Shown here one piece after another: positions 7,424 through 15,336 of a stretch of 15,336 bases of DNA. Every line of letters starts with the position of its first letter. Positions within the stretch are counted from its first letter, which is position 1. A model generated the notes under the pieces. It saw nothing but the letters and a program-made list of their open reading frames with translations, was not told where the DNA came from and ran no database searches. The translations under genes were made by a program, and so were the position numbers. Origin of the DNA: an uncultured Clostridia bacterium (GTDB taxonomy: Bacteria > Bacillota > Clostridia > TANB77 > CAG-508); the NCBI GenBank assembly GCA_944391895.1, contig CALXVF010000009.1:1-15336 (forward strand), given 5' to 3'.

Positions 7424-7685
7424 CAAAAAGACTTTCAATCCTTATAGGACGAAAGTCTTTTTTCCGCGGTACCACCTAATTTAAAAGAATATATATTTTC
7501 AAATTATTCTCTTCTCTCAAACATCTTTAACGCAGATATACGACTTAAATTAATTGCTAATAGCTTTCACTTAAGTAACAAATAAGTGATAATAAATAAA
7601 TAGTTTCTTGCTAGCATTTCACCACCACTAACTCTCTATAAAGGCTTATTTATTTACCGTGTCTTATTTTTAGTTTTAATCTATA
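7424..7685 (-). promoter_or_regulatory. Isoleucine T-box riboswitch leader of ileS
   Basis: The leader senses uncharged tRNA-Ile and permits read-through into ileS. The diagnostic T-box motif GGTGGTACCGCGG lies at 7464-7476 (minus strand), and its TGGT can pair with the tRNA ACCA end. The conserved TTCGTCC follows at about 7447-7453. Stem I can be drawn by hand. AAATAAG (7663-7669) pairs with CTTATTT (7580-7586), and AAATAAATA (7647-7655) pairs with TATTTATTT (7594-7602). Between these helices is a symmetric 7x7 loop whose 3' strand reads ATTATCA. That places the specifier codon ATC (Ile) at 7588-7590, followed by a purine as expected, and it matches the downstream gene. An AGAGAGT segment typical of stem I follows the 5' arm. 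The start point near 7685 is inferred from the promoter. Confidence 0.95.
7425..7463 (-). terminator. T-box-controlled intrinsic terminator before ileS
   Basis: On the minus strand AAAAAGACTTTC (7452-7463 side) pairs with GAAAGTCTTTTT (7425-7436 side) to form a 12-bp stem. The loop contains a further TCCT/AGGA pairing, and a T-rich run (TTTTTGTTTT) follows. The 5' flank of the hairpin includes the CGTCC bases needed for the alternative antiterminator with the T-box motif, so the two structures exclude each other. Confidence 0.92.
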
Positions 7686-7691
7686 TTGTAT

Positions 7692-7721
7692 ATTTTACCA
7701 CCGGTTACGTAAAAAAGTCAA
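7692..7721 (-). promoter_or_regulatory. Sigma-A-type promoter of the ileS T-box transcript
   Basis: TTGACT (7716-7721) and TAAAAT (7692-7697) on the minus strand are separated by 18 bases, each 5/6 to consensus. The position, just upstream of stem I of the leader, supports this as the ileS promoter. It lies 31 bases past the dedA-family stop, with no terminator hairpin visible in between. Confidence 0.65.
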
Positions 7722-7752
7722 TATTTTAAATGAATTTTTGCAATCTTTCTCT

Positions 7753-8373
7753 TTATAACTCCTTATTTTTCTTTTTGTTTCTATAAAACCAATATATTCC
7801 TAATATCACTAATAGGATTAATACTACTAATATTATATGTGAAAAATTATTAAATATTTCTACAACTCTTTCCCATGAGTCTCCAAGTTGTTTTCCTAAT
7901 AAAACTAATACAGTGTTCCAAATGGTAGAACCTAAAACTGTATATATTAAGAATTTTAGGAAATTCATTTCACTCATACCAGCTGGTATTGAAATAAGAC
8001 TTCTCACAATAGGTATAAATCTACAAATAAAAACCGTTTTTTGTCCTTTAGTATCAAACCACTTGTCCGCTTTTTCTATATCGCCTGCTTTTAATCTTAG
8101 CACCTTTCCTATTTTTCCAGATACTATTTTTTCCAGTCTTTCTTTATTTAATATTCTTCCTATTAAGTATAATACAATTGCTCCAACAGTTGATCCTATA
8201 GTAGCCGAAATAATAACTCCTATGGCATTTAAAGTTGTTTGCGTAGTCATAAATCCACCAAATGCTAATATAACTTCTGATGGAATTGGTGGAAATATAT
8301 TTTCTATTGCAATAAGCATTGCTACTCCAATATATCCCCATTGCTCTATTATTTGAATTACAAATTCTTGCAT
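7753..8373 (-). CDS. DedA-family (SNARE-associated/VTT) inner membrane protein
   Basis: The 206-residue integral membrane protein has the DedA hallmarks. These are ENIFPPIPSE (24-33) in the first re-entrant region, a GSTVGAIVLYLIGR glycine-rich helix (60-73), and the FICRFIPIVRS motif (115-125) with Arg118, Pro121 and Arg124, followed by PAG (130-132). A C-terminal membrane helix (about 178-196) ends in a lysine-rich cytoplasmic tail. Family members act in membrane lipid homeostasis, and several translocate undecaprenyl phosphate or phosphatidylethanolamine; which substrate applies here cannot be told. Motif order and length are normal. It starts 24 bases after the pgi stop in the same direction, so the two genes are probably cotranscribed. 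The ribosome site is modest (GAGG close to the ATG). Confidence 0.9.
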   Translation of the reverse strand: MQEFVIQIIEQWGYIGVAMLIAIENIFPPIPSEVILAFGGFMTTQTTLNAIGVIISATIGSTVGAIVLYLIGRILNKERLEKIVSGKIGKVLRLKAGDIEKADKWFDTKGQKTVFICRFIPIVRSLISIPAGMSEMNFLKFLIYTVLGSTIWNTVLVLLGKQLGDSWERVVEIFNNFSHIILVVLILLVILGIYWFYRNKKKNKEL

Positions 8374-8397
8374 ATATCCTCTCTTTCTTATGTATAA

Positions 8398-9699
8398 TTA
8401 TTCTTCATACCCTGGTTTTTTCAGTAATTTAAACATGTTAGTTTTATACTTTTCAACACCAGGTTGATTAAATGGATTTACCTCTAATAATTCTGCTGAC
8501 ATTGCACATGCTTTTTCAAAGAAATATATTAATTGTCCTATTGTATTTTCATTTAGTTCATCTATATGTATCAATATATTTGGAACTCCACCGTCAACAT
8601 GTGCTTGTACTGTACCTTCCATTGCTTTTTTATTAATATAACTTAATTTTTTACCACAAAGGTAATTCAAATTATCCAAATTATCTTCATCCATATTAAT
8701 ATCTAAATCTCTATTTACTTTTTCTATGTCTAGTACAGTTTCAAATAAAATCCTTCTTCCTTCTTGAATATATTGTCCTAATGAATGTAAATCTGTTGTA
8801 AACTCTGCTCCAACTGGGAATAAACCTTTTCCATCTTTTCCTTCACTTTCACCAAATAATTGTTTCCACCATTCGATAAAATAATGCATTCTAGGCTCAT
8901 ATGCTGCTAGCAATTCTAAAGATTTATCACTTTCATATAATAAATTTCTTGCAACTGCATATTGATAACATTCATTATACTCTAAAGAACTATCTGAATA
9001 TTTATCTTGAGCAAATCTAGCACCTTCCATTATTTTGTCTATATTAATTCCACTTGCTGCTATTGGTAATAATCCAACTGCAGTAAGAACCGAAAATCTT
9101 CCACCAACATCATCTGGTATTACAAATGTTTCATATCCTTCTGAATCTGCTAATTGTTTTAATGCGCCTTTTTTCTTATCTGTGGTAACATATATTCTTT
9201 TTCTTGCCTCTTTAATTCCATATTTTCCTTCTAGAATTTCTCTAAATATTCTGAATGCTATTGCTGGTTCTGTTGTTGTTCCAGATTTTGAAATTACATT
9301 AATACTAAAATCTTTTCCTTCTAGTATTTCTATAACATCATTAATGTAATCAGCACTTAGGTTGTTTCCAACAAATACAATATGAGGTCCTTCTGATTTC
9401 ATATTTTGGAATGAGCTGTGAAGTGCTTCAATAACAGCTCTTGCTCCTAAATATGAACCTCCTATTCCTATTACTAATAAAATGTCTGAATCTTTTCTTA
9501 TTCTATGCGCACATTTCTTTATTTTTTCAAACTCAGCTTTATCATAATTTGTTGGTAAGTTCAGCCATCCCAAAAATTCTTTTTCGTCTTCTGATTTATC
9601 TATTAATTCTTGATTAATTTCTGACACTACTGCTGCATGTTTTAGGATTTCTTCATTTTCTATTCCTAAATTTTTAAAATCCACTTTAATTTTTGCCAT
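8398..9699 (-). CDS. pgi: Glucose-6-phosphate isomerase
   Basis: The enzyme interconverts glucose-6-phosphate and fructose-6-phosphate in glycolysis and gluconeogenesis in the cytoplasm. The 433-residue length fits the shorter Bacillus/Clostridium-type enzyme (about 450). Visible signatures are VIGIGGSYLGA (76-86), the sugar-phosphate loop ISKSGTTTEP (136-145), GGRFSVLTAVGLLP (199-212), the active-site LFGESEGKDGKG (281-292, with Glu284), the HSLGQYIQEG segment (305-314) and NPFNQPGVEKYK near the C-terminus. The start is supported by AAGGAGG just upstream of the ATG at 9699. It lies between fbp upstream and the dedA-family gene downstream on the same strand. Having Fbp as neighbour, whose product is the Pgi substrate, suggests joint use in gluconeogenesis. 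Confidence 0.97.
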   Translation of the reverse strand: MAKIKVDFKNLGIENEEILKHAAVVSEINQELIDKSEDEKEFLGWLNLPTNYDKAEFEKIKKCAHRIRKDSDILLVIGIGGSYLGARAVIEALHSSFQNMKSEGPHIVFVGNNLSADYINDVIEILEGKDFSINVISKSGTTTEPAIAFRIFREILEGKYGIKEARKRIYVTTDKKKGALKQLADSEGYETFVIPDDVGGRFSVLTAVGLLPIAASGINIDKIMEGARFAQDKYSDSSLEYNECYQYAVARNLLYESDKSLELLAAYEPRMHYFIEWWKQLFGESEGKDGKGLFPVGAEFTTDLHSLGQYIQEGRRILFETVLDIEKVNRDLDINMDEDNLDNLNYLCGKKLSYINKKAMEGTVQAHVDGGVPNILIHIDELNENTIGQLIYFFEKACAMSAELLEVNPFNQPGVEKYKTNMFKLLKKPGYEE

Positions 9700-9724
9700 A
9701 TAATTCCCTCCTTCGTTTTACAGT

Positions 9725-9753
9725 ATTCTATTATATTTAAATTATACTTGCAA
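9725..9753 (-). promoter_or_regulatory. Possible sigma-A promoter for pgi
   Basis: In the 79-base gap between fbp and pgi the minus strand has TTGCAA (9748-9753), 17 bases, then TAGAAT (9725-9730), about 25 bases before the pgi ATG. The match is moderate and the region is very AT-rich, so chance occurrence is possible. No terminator hairpin was found for fbp, so pgi may also be read from upstream. Confidence 0.35.
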
Positions 9754-9778
9754 GAGTTTTTATAAAAATTAATTAATA

Positions 9779-11737
9779 TTAAATTGTCTCCTTTATTTCA
9801 CCAGCAAGATATGCTTTCATTAGTTCTTCTAAATCATCAATCTCTCCTTTTAACTTAGTTCCTATATCTGTATCTCCTACTGTTTTTCTAGTCACATCAT
9901 CCTTTTTAACTATGATTTCGCTTATAATGTCCTTTTCTTCTTCAATTGCTTTTTGAACAGATTCAAAAGGTTTAGTCTGGCTTAATAATAGTCCATAAGA
10001 ATTATATGTCAAAATATATCCAGCATTTCCTGTTTTTTCTCTAAAGCTTTTTGCAAAACCACCATCTATAATTAATAATTTTCCATTTGCTTTTATTGGG
10101 CTCTCTCCATCTTTCGCTTTAACTGGCATATGCCCATTTACAATATGTGAATCCTCATAATTCAAACCAAATTCTATTAAAATTTTGTTACAATATTCCT
10201 CATCTTCCACTAAATGATAATATGCATTTTTTGGTTCTTTATGTGTAGACTCATCATCTACAAAATAGCTTTCAAATGTTACCATTTTTTCTTTTCCAAA
10301 GAATGGGGAATCAGGTGATATCCATAAAAACCACATAATGTCTACAAGTTCTTCTTCTTTTGTCAAATATACTTTACTAACAGTTTCATTTATTTCATCA
10401 AAATATTCTTTTCCTTTTACTATTTTTCCCAAGAAATTCACTTCTTTAAAACTTCCATCTTCATTTGATGGCATACATCCATGGAACAATAAATTATTAT
10501 TAAATACTGTGTACATTGCACCTTTTGAGAACAAATAATTTATATGATTATTTAGTTCTTTACTATGTACAAAAGATTCTGTTAACCTTTCTATAACTTC
10601 CTTTTCTTCTTTAGTTAGTTTATATGGATTGTTTTTATCTATTGTTGGAAAATTTCTATCATTTATTTCGTATTGCTTACCTTCTATTGTTACAAATCCA
10701 TTTTCTATGTCCATTTTATCTAGTAATAATCTATCATCTAAGTTATATTCTGGATGTTTTTTTATCAAATTTCCTTCAATTTTAAATTGGATTATTGTTA
10801 TTGCCTTATGTATTTTTGCAATTGTTTTTCTATCACTACTATCATATTTGTTATAATCAAATACTTTTGGCATGAATTTTTTACAGTCATCATTTCCATA
10901 AACTTCTTGTGCAAAAGTCGAAAGTGGTCTTATATTAATTCCATATGCATCTTCTAATATTCCTATATTATTGTATCTTGCGCAAATTCTAATAACTGTA
11001 GCAATACTTGCCATATTGCCTAGAGCTGCTCCCATCCATAAAATATCATGATTACCCCATTGAATATCTAAACTATGGAACTTCATTAATTTTTCTATTA
11101 CTAAATCTGGTTGTCTTCCTCTATCAAAAATATCTCCGATTATATGTAAGTGGTCTATTGCCATTTGTTTTATTAAATCGGAAATTGCAATAATAAAACT
11201 ATCGGCTTGCCCTAATTCTATAATTGTTTTTATTATTTGTTTATAATATCTCTCTTTGTCCCTCTCATTATTTACTTGTGCGTGTAGCATTTCATCAATT
11301 ATATATTCAAATCCACTCTTAATTGCCTTTCTAACTTTTGACCTAGTATATTTTGAGCTAACTTTTCTAGCTACTTCTACCAATCTATACAAAGTTATTG
11401 TATACCATTCATCTAAGCTTTGTTTATTATATTCTTCTTTTATTAATTTTAGTTTTTCTTCTGGATAATAAATTAAAGTTGCGAGTGTACTTCTTTCTTT
11501 CTCTGTAGTTTGATTTTCAAAAACGTCATCTATTTTACTTCTTATTATTCCCGCACCATTATTTAGAATATGAGTAAATGGCTCATATTCTCCATGTATA
11601 TCACTTAAGAATAACTCTGTTCCTTTTGGCAAGTTCAATATTGCCTTTAAATTAATTATTTCTTCTGCAACCTCTGTTATATTCTTAAATTCTTTACTTA
11701 AAAGTTTTAAATATTTTGATTTATTGTATACCCTCAT
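9779..11737 (-). CDS. fbp: Fructose-1,6-bisphosphatase, class III (Firmicutes type)
   Basis: The enzyme hydrolyses fructose-1,6-bisphosphate to fructose-6-phosphate, the committed gluconeogenic step. The 652-residue length is close to the roughly 670 of the Bacillus enzyme and much longer than class I or II forms. It has a calcineurin-like metallophosphatase core. The metal-binding motifs are LSDIHGE (44-50), GDIFDRG (201-207) and GNHD (228-231), with a later NGHMPVKAKDG segment and LLIIDGGFAK in the C-terminal third. This split arrangement, with a long helical insert between the first two motifs, is typical of class III, which uses manganese. The ATG at 11737 has a weak AAGGTGG ribosome site 4-5 bases upstream. 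The gene lies 52 bases after spoIIP, which is probably fortuitous functionally, and directly before pgi. The motifs are intact. Confidence 0.95.
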   Translation of the reverse strand: MRVYNKSKYLKLLSKEFKNITEVAEEIINLKAILNLPKGTELFLSDIHGEYEPFTHILNNGAGIIRSKIDDVFENQTTEKERSTLATLIYYPEEKLKLIKEEYNKQSLDEWYTITLYRLVEVARKVSSKYTRSKVRKAIKSGFEYIIDEMLHAQVNNERDKERYYKQIIKTIIELGQADSFIIAISDLIKQMAIDHLHIIGDIFDRGRQPDLVIEKLMKFHSLDIQWGNHDILWMGAALGNMASIATVIRICARYNNIGILEDAYGINIRPLSTFAQEVYGNDDCKKFMPKVFDYNKYDSSDRKTIAKIHKAITIIQFKIEGNLIKKHPEYNLDDRLLLDKMDIENGFVTIEGKQYEINDRNFPTIDKNNPYKLTKEEKEVIERLTESFVHSKELNNHINYLFSKGAMYTVFNNNLLFHGCMPSNEDGSFKEVNFLGKIVKGKEYFDEINETVSKVYLTKEEELVDIMWFLWISPDSPFFGKEKMVTFESYFVDDESTHKEPKNAYYHLVEDEEYCNKILIEFGLNYEDSHIVNGHMPVKAKDGESPIKANGKLLIIDGGFAKSFREKTGNAGYILTYNSYGLLLSQTKPFESVQKAIEEEKDIISEIIVKKDDVTRKTVGDTDIGTKLKGEIDDLEELMKAYLAGEIKETI

Positions 11738-11789
11738 TTTTCCACCTTCTTTTTTTCATACATTCTAACACATTATTTAAAAAAAATCA

Positions 11790-12899
11790 TCATATTTCAT
11801 TTAATATTTTAGCTAAATATTTCATTGCTCCCATACTTTCTTCTAATGTGTTCCCTGTGGCTCCTACTTCTATGATACAGGCGGCTTTTGCAACATGTTG
11901 ATTATATTCAGAATTTCTAAAAATTATTGGTTTAAATAATCCTGGATATAGTTCATTTGCTTTTTGTTGAACTTTCACTGCAAATTTCAAATTTTGAAGC
12001 CAATTTGTATGAGCTGAATTTGCTCCATCAGAACCTATTACAAACATTAATTGTGATACATATTCATCACCTATTTTTACTTTCGGTGCATATGTTCCAT
12101 CTGCAATAGCATCTCTATGTAAATCTATAACTATATCAGCATCTTGATTTGAACTTAATACGTTTTTAGCTGTAACTAATGACCTTGAATATGAACCATT
12201 ATATGCTGGATAGTCATGGAAGGTTTTATCATGAACTACCGTACAACCATATTGTTCTAAGTTCTTTGCTAACTCATCTCCGACTCTTGATACCGAATAA
12301 TTTAAATCTATTGTTCTGAAATTTCCGCTTGCTACATAAGAATTTGCTTCTGTTGGCGTATAACTTTCGCAAGTATGCGTATGATAAATAACAACTTTAT
12401 TTTTATTTACTTCTACATCTGGTGTAAGCATTTCTTGTGTAAGATTATATTTAGTAGAATTATTAATAAATACTCCTTGATATTCTGTTGTATATCTAGG
12501 ATTTACTCCACTATTTATAACTTCAGTAACTGTTGCTTCTTCTTGTATTTCATTATTATTTTCTGGTGGCACAATGTTTTCTGCGACTGACACTTCATTG
12601 CTTGTAACTGGCACTTGGGTATTTTCCTCTTCTTGCTTTATTGAGTCAATAACTTCTAATTCAGATGTAAATGCATATTTTAAGCCTTCTGCAAAACTTA
12701 TACTTTCATATGATTCTATTTTTCCTATTTTTATTTCTGGCAAAACTTCATCAATGCAAAAAAGCATAGCTCCTTTAGTATCCGCTTCTTCTTTACCTTT
12801 TGACATAAAGAGTTGTATCAGAAAAAACATTATTACTAATAAGCTTACTATTTTTAATGAATATTTAATTAAATCTGATGCTTTAAAAACTTTTATCAT
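11790..12899 (-). CDS. spoIIP: Stage II sporulation protein P (peptidoglycan amidase/endopeptidase)
   Basis: SpoIIP is a mother-cell-made, membrane-anchored hydrolase that works with SpoIID and SpoIIM to thin septal peptidoglycan and drive engulfment of the forespore. The 369-residue product has an N-terminal membrane anchor (about 13-32), a Glu/Asn-rich variable linker (about 85-125) and a C-terminal catalytic domain. In it VVIYHTHTCESYTP (169-182) supplies His175 and Glu178, ADIVIDLHRDA (254-264) His261, and CIIEVGATGNT (341-351) Glu344, matching family zinc and catalytic residues. No Shine-Dalgarno sequence precedes the ATG at 12899. A possible sigma-E promoter lies just upstream. The usual partner gene gpr, often beside spoIIP, is absent; spoIIP is divergent from the ger genes instead. 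Stop codon is TGA. Confidence 0.93.
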   Translation of the reverse strand: MIKVFKASDLIKYSLKIVSLLVIMFFLIQLFMSKGKEEADTKGAMLFCIDEVLPEIKIGKIESYESISFAEGLKYAFTSELEVIDSIKQEEENTQVPVTSNEVSVAENIVPPENNNEIQEEATVTEVINSGVNPRYTTEYQGVFINNSTKYNLTQEMLTPDVEVNKNKVVIYHTHTCESYTPTEANSYVASGNFRTIDLNYSVSRVGDELAKNLEQYGCTVVHDKTFHDYPAYNGSYSRSLVTAKNVLSSNQDADIVIDLHRDAIADGTYAPKVKIGDEYVSQLMFVIGSDGANSAHTNWLQNLKFAVKVQQKANELYPGLFKPIIFRNSEYNQHVAKAACIIEVGATGNTLEESMGAMKYLAKILNEI

Positions 12900-12926
12900 A
12901 ATAAAAATTATATTCTTGTACTTTTC

Positions 12927-12954
12927 ATTTTATGTATATTTTTTCAAAATAAGG
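12927..12954 (-). promoter_or_regulatory. Candidate sigma-E promoter for spoIIP
   Basis: The minus strand has CATAAAAT (12927-12934), 7/8 to the sigma-E -10 CATACAAT. CCTTATT lies at 12948-12954 with a 13-base spacer, a partial match to the sigma-E -35 (KMATATT). spoIIP is a known sigma-E regulon member in Bacillus, which makes the placement sensible, but the region is very AT-rich and the -35 is weak. Confidence 0.3.
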
Positions 12955-12962
12955 AAATTCTA
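12933..12962 (+). promoter_or_regulatory. Candidate sigma-G promoter for the ger operon
   Basis: The plus strand has TGTATA (12933-12938), 17 bases, then AATTCTA (12956-12962). These are 5/6 and 5/7 to the forespore sigma-G consensus (TGAATA, CATACTA). The inferred start near 12969 would leave a short leader carrying the GGAGG ribosome site (12977-12981). gerA-type operons are expressed by sigma-G in Bacillus. The candidate occupies the same bases as the spoIIP promoter candidate on the other strand. Confidence 0.3.
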
Positions 12963-12985
12963 ATAAAAATAATAATGGAGGAATC

Positions 12986-14665
12986 ATGAAAACTCTGCAA
13001 AATATTAAAAACTTTCTTAGTAACTTATTTAATGTTGATGAATCTTATGATTTCACTATGTCTGATGAAACCACAAGTGAAACTCAGCCAGAAGATTTAT
13101 TAAAAAAACAAACCATATATCCTAGCCTTGATGTTAATTTAGATTACATTCATGCCAGATATAACTCATTAATAAATTCTGATATAAAAATCAGGAACTT
13201 CATTTTAAACGCTAAAGGTAAGCAATTTAAAGCTTTTATTATATATATAGATGGACTTGTCGATAATAGCTCTATCAATGACTTTATCTTGAGTCCTCTA
13301 ATGCTTAAAAATTACTCAAATCAGAATACTTCTCCTCAAGTAATTTCTGAAGCTGTTGCAAACAATATAAGTGTTCGAAAAATAAAAAGATTTAATATAG
13401 TCGATTATATATACGAATGTTTATTACCTCAAAATAGCATTAAGAAAATAAATTCATTTGATGAAATAGTAAAAGATGTTAATTCTGGTAACTGTGCTTT
13501 ATTCGTAGATACTATTGAATTTGCATTTGATATTGATATAAAGAAATTTAGTCAAAGAAGTATTTCTGAGCCTAAAAACGAACCTTCTGTTAGAGGATCA
13601 CAAGAAGCATTTGTTGAAAATTTACGTACAAATACTTCAATGATTAGAAGAAGTGTTAACAATGAAAATTTAATTATTGAAAATATAGTTATTGGTAAAT
13701 CTAATCAAAATAATTGTGCTGTATGCTATATAAAAAACATAGCTAATTCAAGCTTAGTTGCTGAAGTTAAGTATAGATTAAATAATATTGACATTGACTA
13801 TATACTTTCTTGCAGTGAATTGGAACAACTTTTGAAAGATGACCCTGAAACTACACTTCCTGAAATTCTTTCAACTGAAAGAGTGGATAAAACTTGCGCC
13901 CATTTATTACAAGGTAGGGTAATAATTATATATAATGGTTCTCCATATGCGTTAATACTCCCCGTAACATTATTTGACTTTATATCTTCTCCTGAAGATG
14001 TCAACTTAAATTATCACTTTTCTAATTTATTAAAATTCTTACGAGGGCTTGCTGCAATAATTACTTTATTGCTACCTGGGTTGTATTTAGCCATAACAGT
14101 TTACCACAGAGAACTCATACCAACTGAATTGCTTTATTCAATAGTTGCTACTCGTGTTACTGTTCCTTTTCCTATTATTTTGGAAATACTGATGATGGAA
14201 CTCTCATTCGAATTAATTAGAGAAGCAGGTTTAAGAGTTCCTTCTCCTCTTGGTTCAACTGTTGGAATTGTTGGTGCACTGGTATTAGGAGAAGCAGCTG
14301 TTTCAGCAAGTATTGTATCACCGATTTTAATAATTATAATTGCCGTAACTGCTATTTCTTCTTTTGCAATACCTGACTTTTCTCTAAGCTTTCATTTAAG
14401 AATTAGTAGATTTGCATATATACTTTTAGGAGCACTTTGTGGATTTTTAGGAATTGGTATTGGAATTTTTATACACATATTGACTTTAAATTCTCTTAAA
14501 TCTTTTGGTGTACCTTATTTGTCTCCATATTCTCCTCTTTCTGGTGCTAATACTCACAGTTATTTTCTAAAACCAGTATGGAAAAGAGATAAAAGAGCCA
14601 ATTTTTTAAAGAGTAAAAAACCTAATACTCAGAGTAAAATTAGTATGAAATGGAGAGAAAAATAA
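12986..14665 (+). CDS. GerA-family spore germinant receptor, subunit A
   Basis: Subunit A of a nutrient germinant receptor in the spore inner membrane. The 559-residue product has a soluble N-terminal part of about 350 residues. It includes SEAVANNISVRKIKRF, the SVRGSQEAFVENLRTNTSMI segment (about 199-218) that marks the family, and the conserved LQGRVIIIYNGSPYALILP stretch leading to the membrane part. Five or six hydrophobic helices follow, interrupted by ITVYHRELIPTELLYSI and by LSFELIREAGLRVPSPLGST, both strongly conserved in GerAA, GerBA and GerKA proteins. The C-terminus is basic and cytoplasmic. The start has GGAGG at 12977-12981. The B-subunit gene follows 17 bases later. Germinant specificity cannot be read from the sequence, so no operon letter is assigned. 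Confidence 0.95.
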   Translation: MKTLQNIKNFLSNLFNVDESYDFTMSDETTSETQPEDLLKKQTIYPSLDVNLDYIHARYNSLINSDIKIRNFILNAKGKQFKAFIIYIDGLVDNSSINDFILSPLMLKNYSNQNTSPQVISEAVANNISVRKIKRFNIVDYIYECLLPQNSIKKINSFDEIVKDVNSGNCALFVDTIEFAFDIDIKKFSQRSISEPKNEPSVRGSQEAFVENLRTNTSMIRRSVNNENLIIENIVIGKSNQNNCAVCYIKNIANSSLVAEVKYRLNNIDIDYILSCSELEQLLKDDPETTLPEILSTERVDKTCAHLLQGRVIIIYNGSPYALILPVTLFDFISSPEDVNLNYHFSNLLKFLRGLAAIITLLLPGLYLAITVYHRELIPTELLYSIVATRVTVPFPIILEILMMELSFELIREAGLRVPSPLGSTVGIVGALVLGEAAVSASIVSPILIIIIAVTAISSFAIPDFSLSFHLRISRFAYILLGALCGFLGIGIGIFIHILTLNSLKSFGVPYLSPYSPLSGANTHSYFLKPVWKRDKRANFLKSKKPNTQSKISMKWREK

Positions 14666-14682
14666 TATAGGAAGGAGTTTTT

Positions 14683-15336
14683 ATGAATACAGATAAAATT
14701 GGAAATCTAGAAGCAATTTCTTTAGTAATTGTCGTCATGATAAGCCATATTATTTTAAGCTTGCCAAATGGAATTTTGAAAGATACTTTATCAGCTGCGC
14801 CTTTAAATGTTATTTATATAACTACTATGGTTTTAATTTTCTATATTGTTGCATGTAAGCTTTTCAAACCTTTTCACAATCAGGATATACTAGACGTAGC
14901 TGAATATGTTGGTGGTAGCATTTTTAGAAAAATTGTCTCTGCTATATATATTTTACATTTAATTTTTATAACTGGAATTTTAATACTTAGTTTTGCCGAT
15001 ACTCTAAAAACAATTTACTTGCAAAACATGCCAACTGAACTTATTTGTCTATTATTTATACTAATTGCTCTACTTGCTAATCAATTTGGTTTTAAAAGTG
15101 TATCAAGGACTAATGCTATTTTAATGCCATTTATTTTAGTAACTGTATTAATTATATTTTTATCTCTATTTACTGATTTTGTACCACAAAGAATATTCCC
15201 TGTACTAGGTTATGGGGTAAATGAGACTTTCATTTCTGGTGCAACCAATATATTTGCTTTTGGTGAAATACTTTTACTGTTTTTAATTAGACCAAATCTT
15301 AAAGATACTAATAATGCAAAAAAGGTAGGAATATCT
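14683..15336 (+). CDS. GerB-type spore germination permease subunit, N-terminal part (cut by window edge)
   Basis: The frame opens at ATG 14683 with GAAGGAG (14671-14677) 5 bases upstream and stays open for 218 codons to the window end. It encodes a very hydrophobic protein beginning MNTDKIGNLEAISLVIVVMI. The early ISLVIVVMISHIILSLP helix, a helix-connecting VAEYVGGSIFRKIVSAIYIL segment (about 72-91) and a FVPQRIFPVLGYGV segment before further helices are the pattern of the spore germination permease family (APC superfamily; GerAB/GerBB/GerKB). In characterised receptors the B subunit binds the germinant. It is the second gene of the operon; the expected C subunit lipoprotein would be beyond the window. 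Roughly 140-150 residues are missing compared with a full-length family member (about 365). Confidence 0.9.
   Translation, partial: MNTDKIGNLEAISLVIVVMISHIILSLPNGILKDTLSAAPLNVIYITTMVLIFYIVACKLFKPFHNQDILDVAEYVGGSIFRKIVSAIYILHLIFITGILILSFADTLKTIYLQNMPTELICLLFILIALLANQFGFKSVSRTNAILMPFILVTVLIIFLSLFTDFVPQRIFPVLGYGVNETFISGATNIFAFGEILLLFLIRPNLKDTNNAKKVGIS

Noticed and set aside
7722..7752. Looked for a terminator between the dedA-family gene and the ileS promoter
   Set aside because: Only AT-rich sequence without a hairpin was seen.
1..15336. Searched for CRISPR repeats, tRNA or rRNA genes, transposases, phage genes and toxin-antitoxin or defence modules
   Set aside because: No regularly spaced direct repeats, tRNA-like cloverleaf or matching protein signatures were found; the window is mostly core metabolism, translation, sporulation and surface functions.

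Overview
The window comes from a low-GC (roughly 30% by eye), endospore-forming member of the Bacillota, most likely a Clostridia-class anaerobe. The evidence is A/T-ending codons, strong AGGAGG-type ribosome sites, a class III (Firmicutes-type) fructose bisphosphatase, an isoleucine T-box before ileS, the sporulation gene spoIIP, a gerA-type germination operon, and a secreted wall hydrolase ending in a dockerin-like module. The last is common in gut and rumen clostridia, but species cannot be told from the sequence.

Layout, left to right. Bases 1-779 (minus) hold the 5' part of a cytoplasmic GH13 alpha-amylase/neopullulanase-like gene, cut by the window edge and driven by a near-consensus housekeeping promoter at 830-858. 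Bases 859-4449 (minus) hold a translationally coupled surface pair: a secreted glucosaminidase with three SH3b domains and a dockerin-like tail, then a membrane-anchored protein with an Ig-like domain, a Gly/Ser linker and two cadherin-like beta-sandwich domains. Bases 4461-4606 carry small overlapping reading frames of unknown status. Bases 4632-7391 are ileS, preceded by a complete T-box leader (about 7424-7685) with an ATC specifier, a T-box motif, an intrinsic terminator and a promoter. Bases 7753-11737 (minus) hold a DedA-family membrane protein, glucose-6-phosphate isomerase and fructose-1,6-bisphosphatase. Bases 11790-12899 (minus) are spoIIP. Divergently transcribed from it, 12986-15336 (plus) holds gerA-type A and B subunit genes; the B gene runs off the right edge.

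How the genes fit together. fbp and pgi are consecutive gluconeogenic/glycolytic steps, and the GH13 enzyme would feed hexose units into the same pool from alpha-glucans. The surface pair probably remodels or decorates the cell wall. spoIIP and the ger operon share an 86-bp divergent intergenic region where weak matches to sporulation sigma-factor promoters can be drawn on both strands. ileS is controlled by uncharged tRNA-Ile through its leader.

No CRISPR array, tRNA, rRNA, insertion sequence, phage gene or clearly new defence system was seen. Most of the window is ordinary core chromosome. The least explained parts are the surface-protein pair and the small frames between ileS and that pair.
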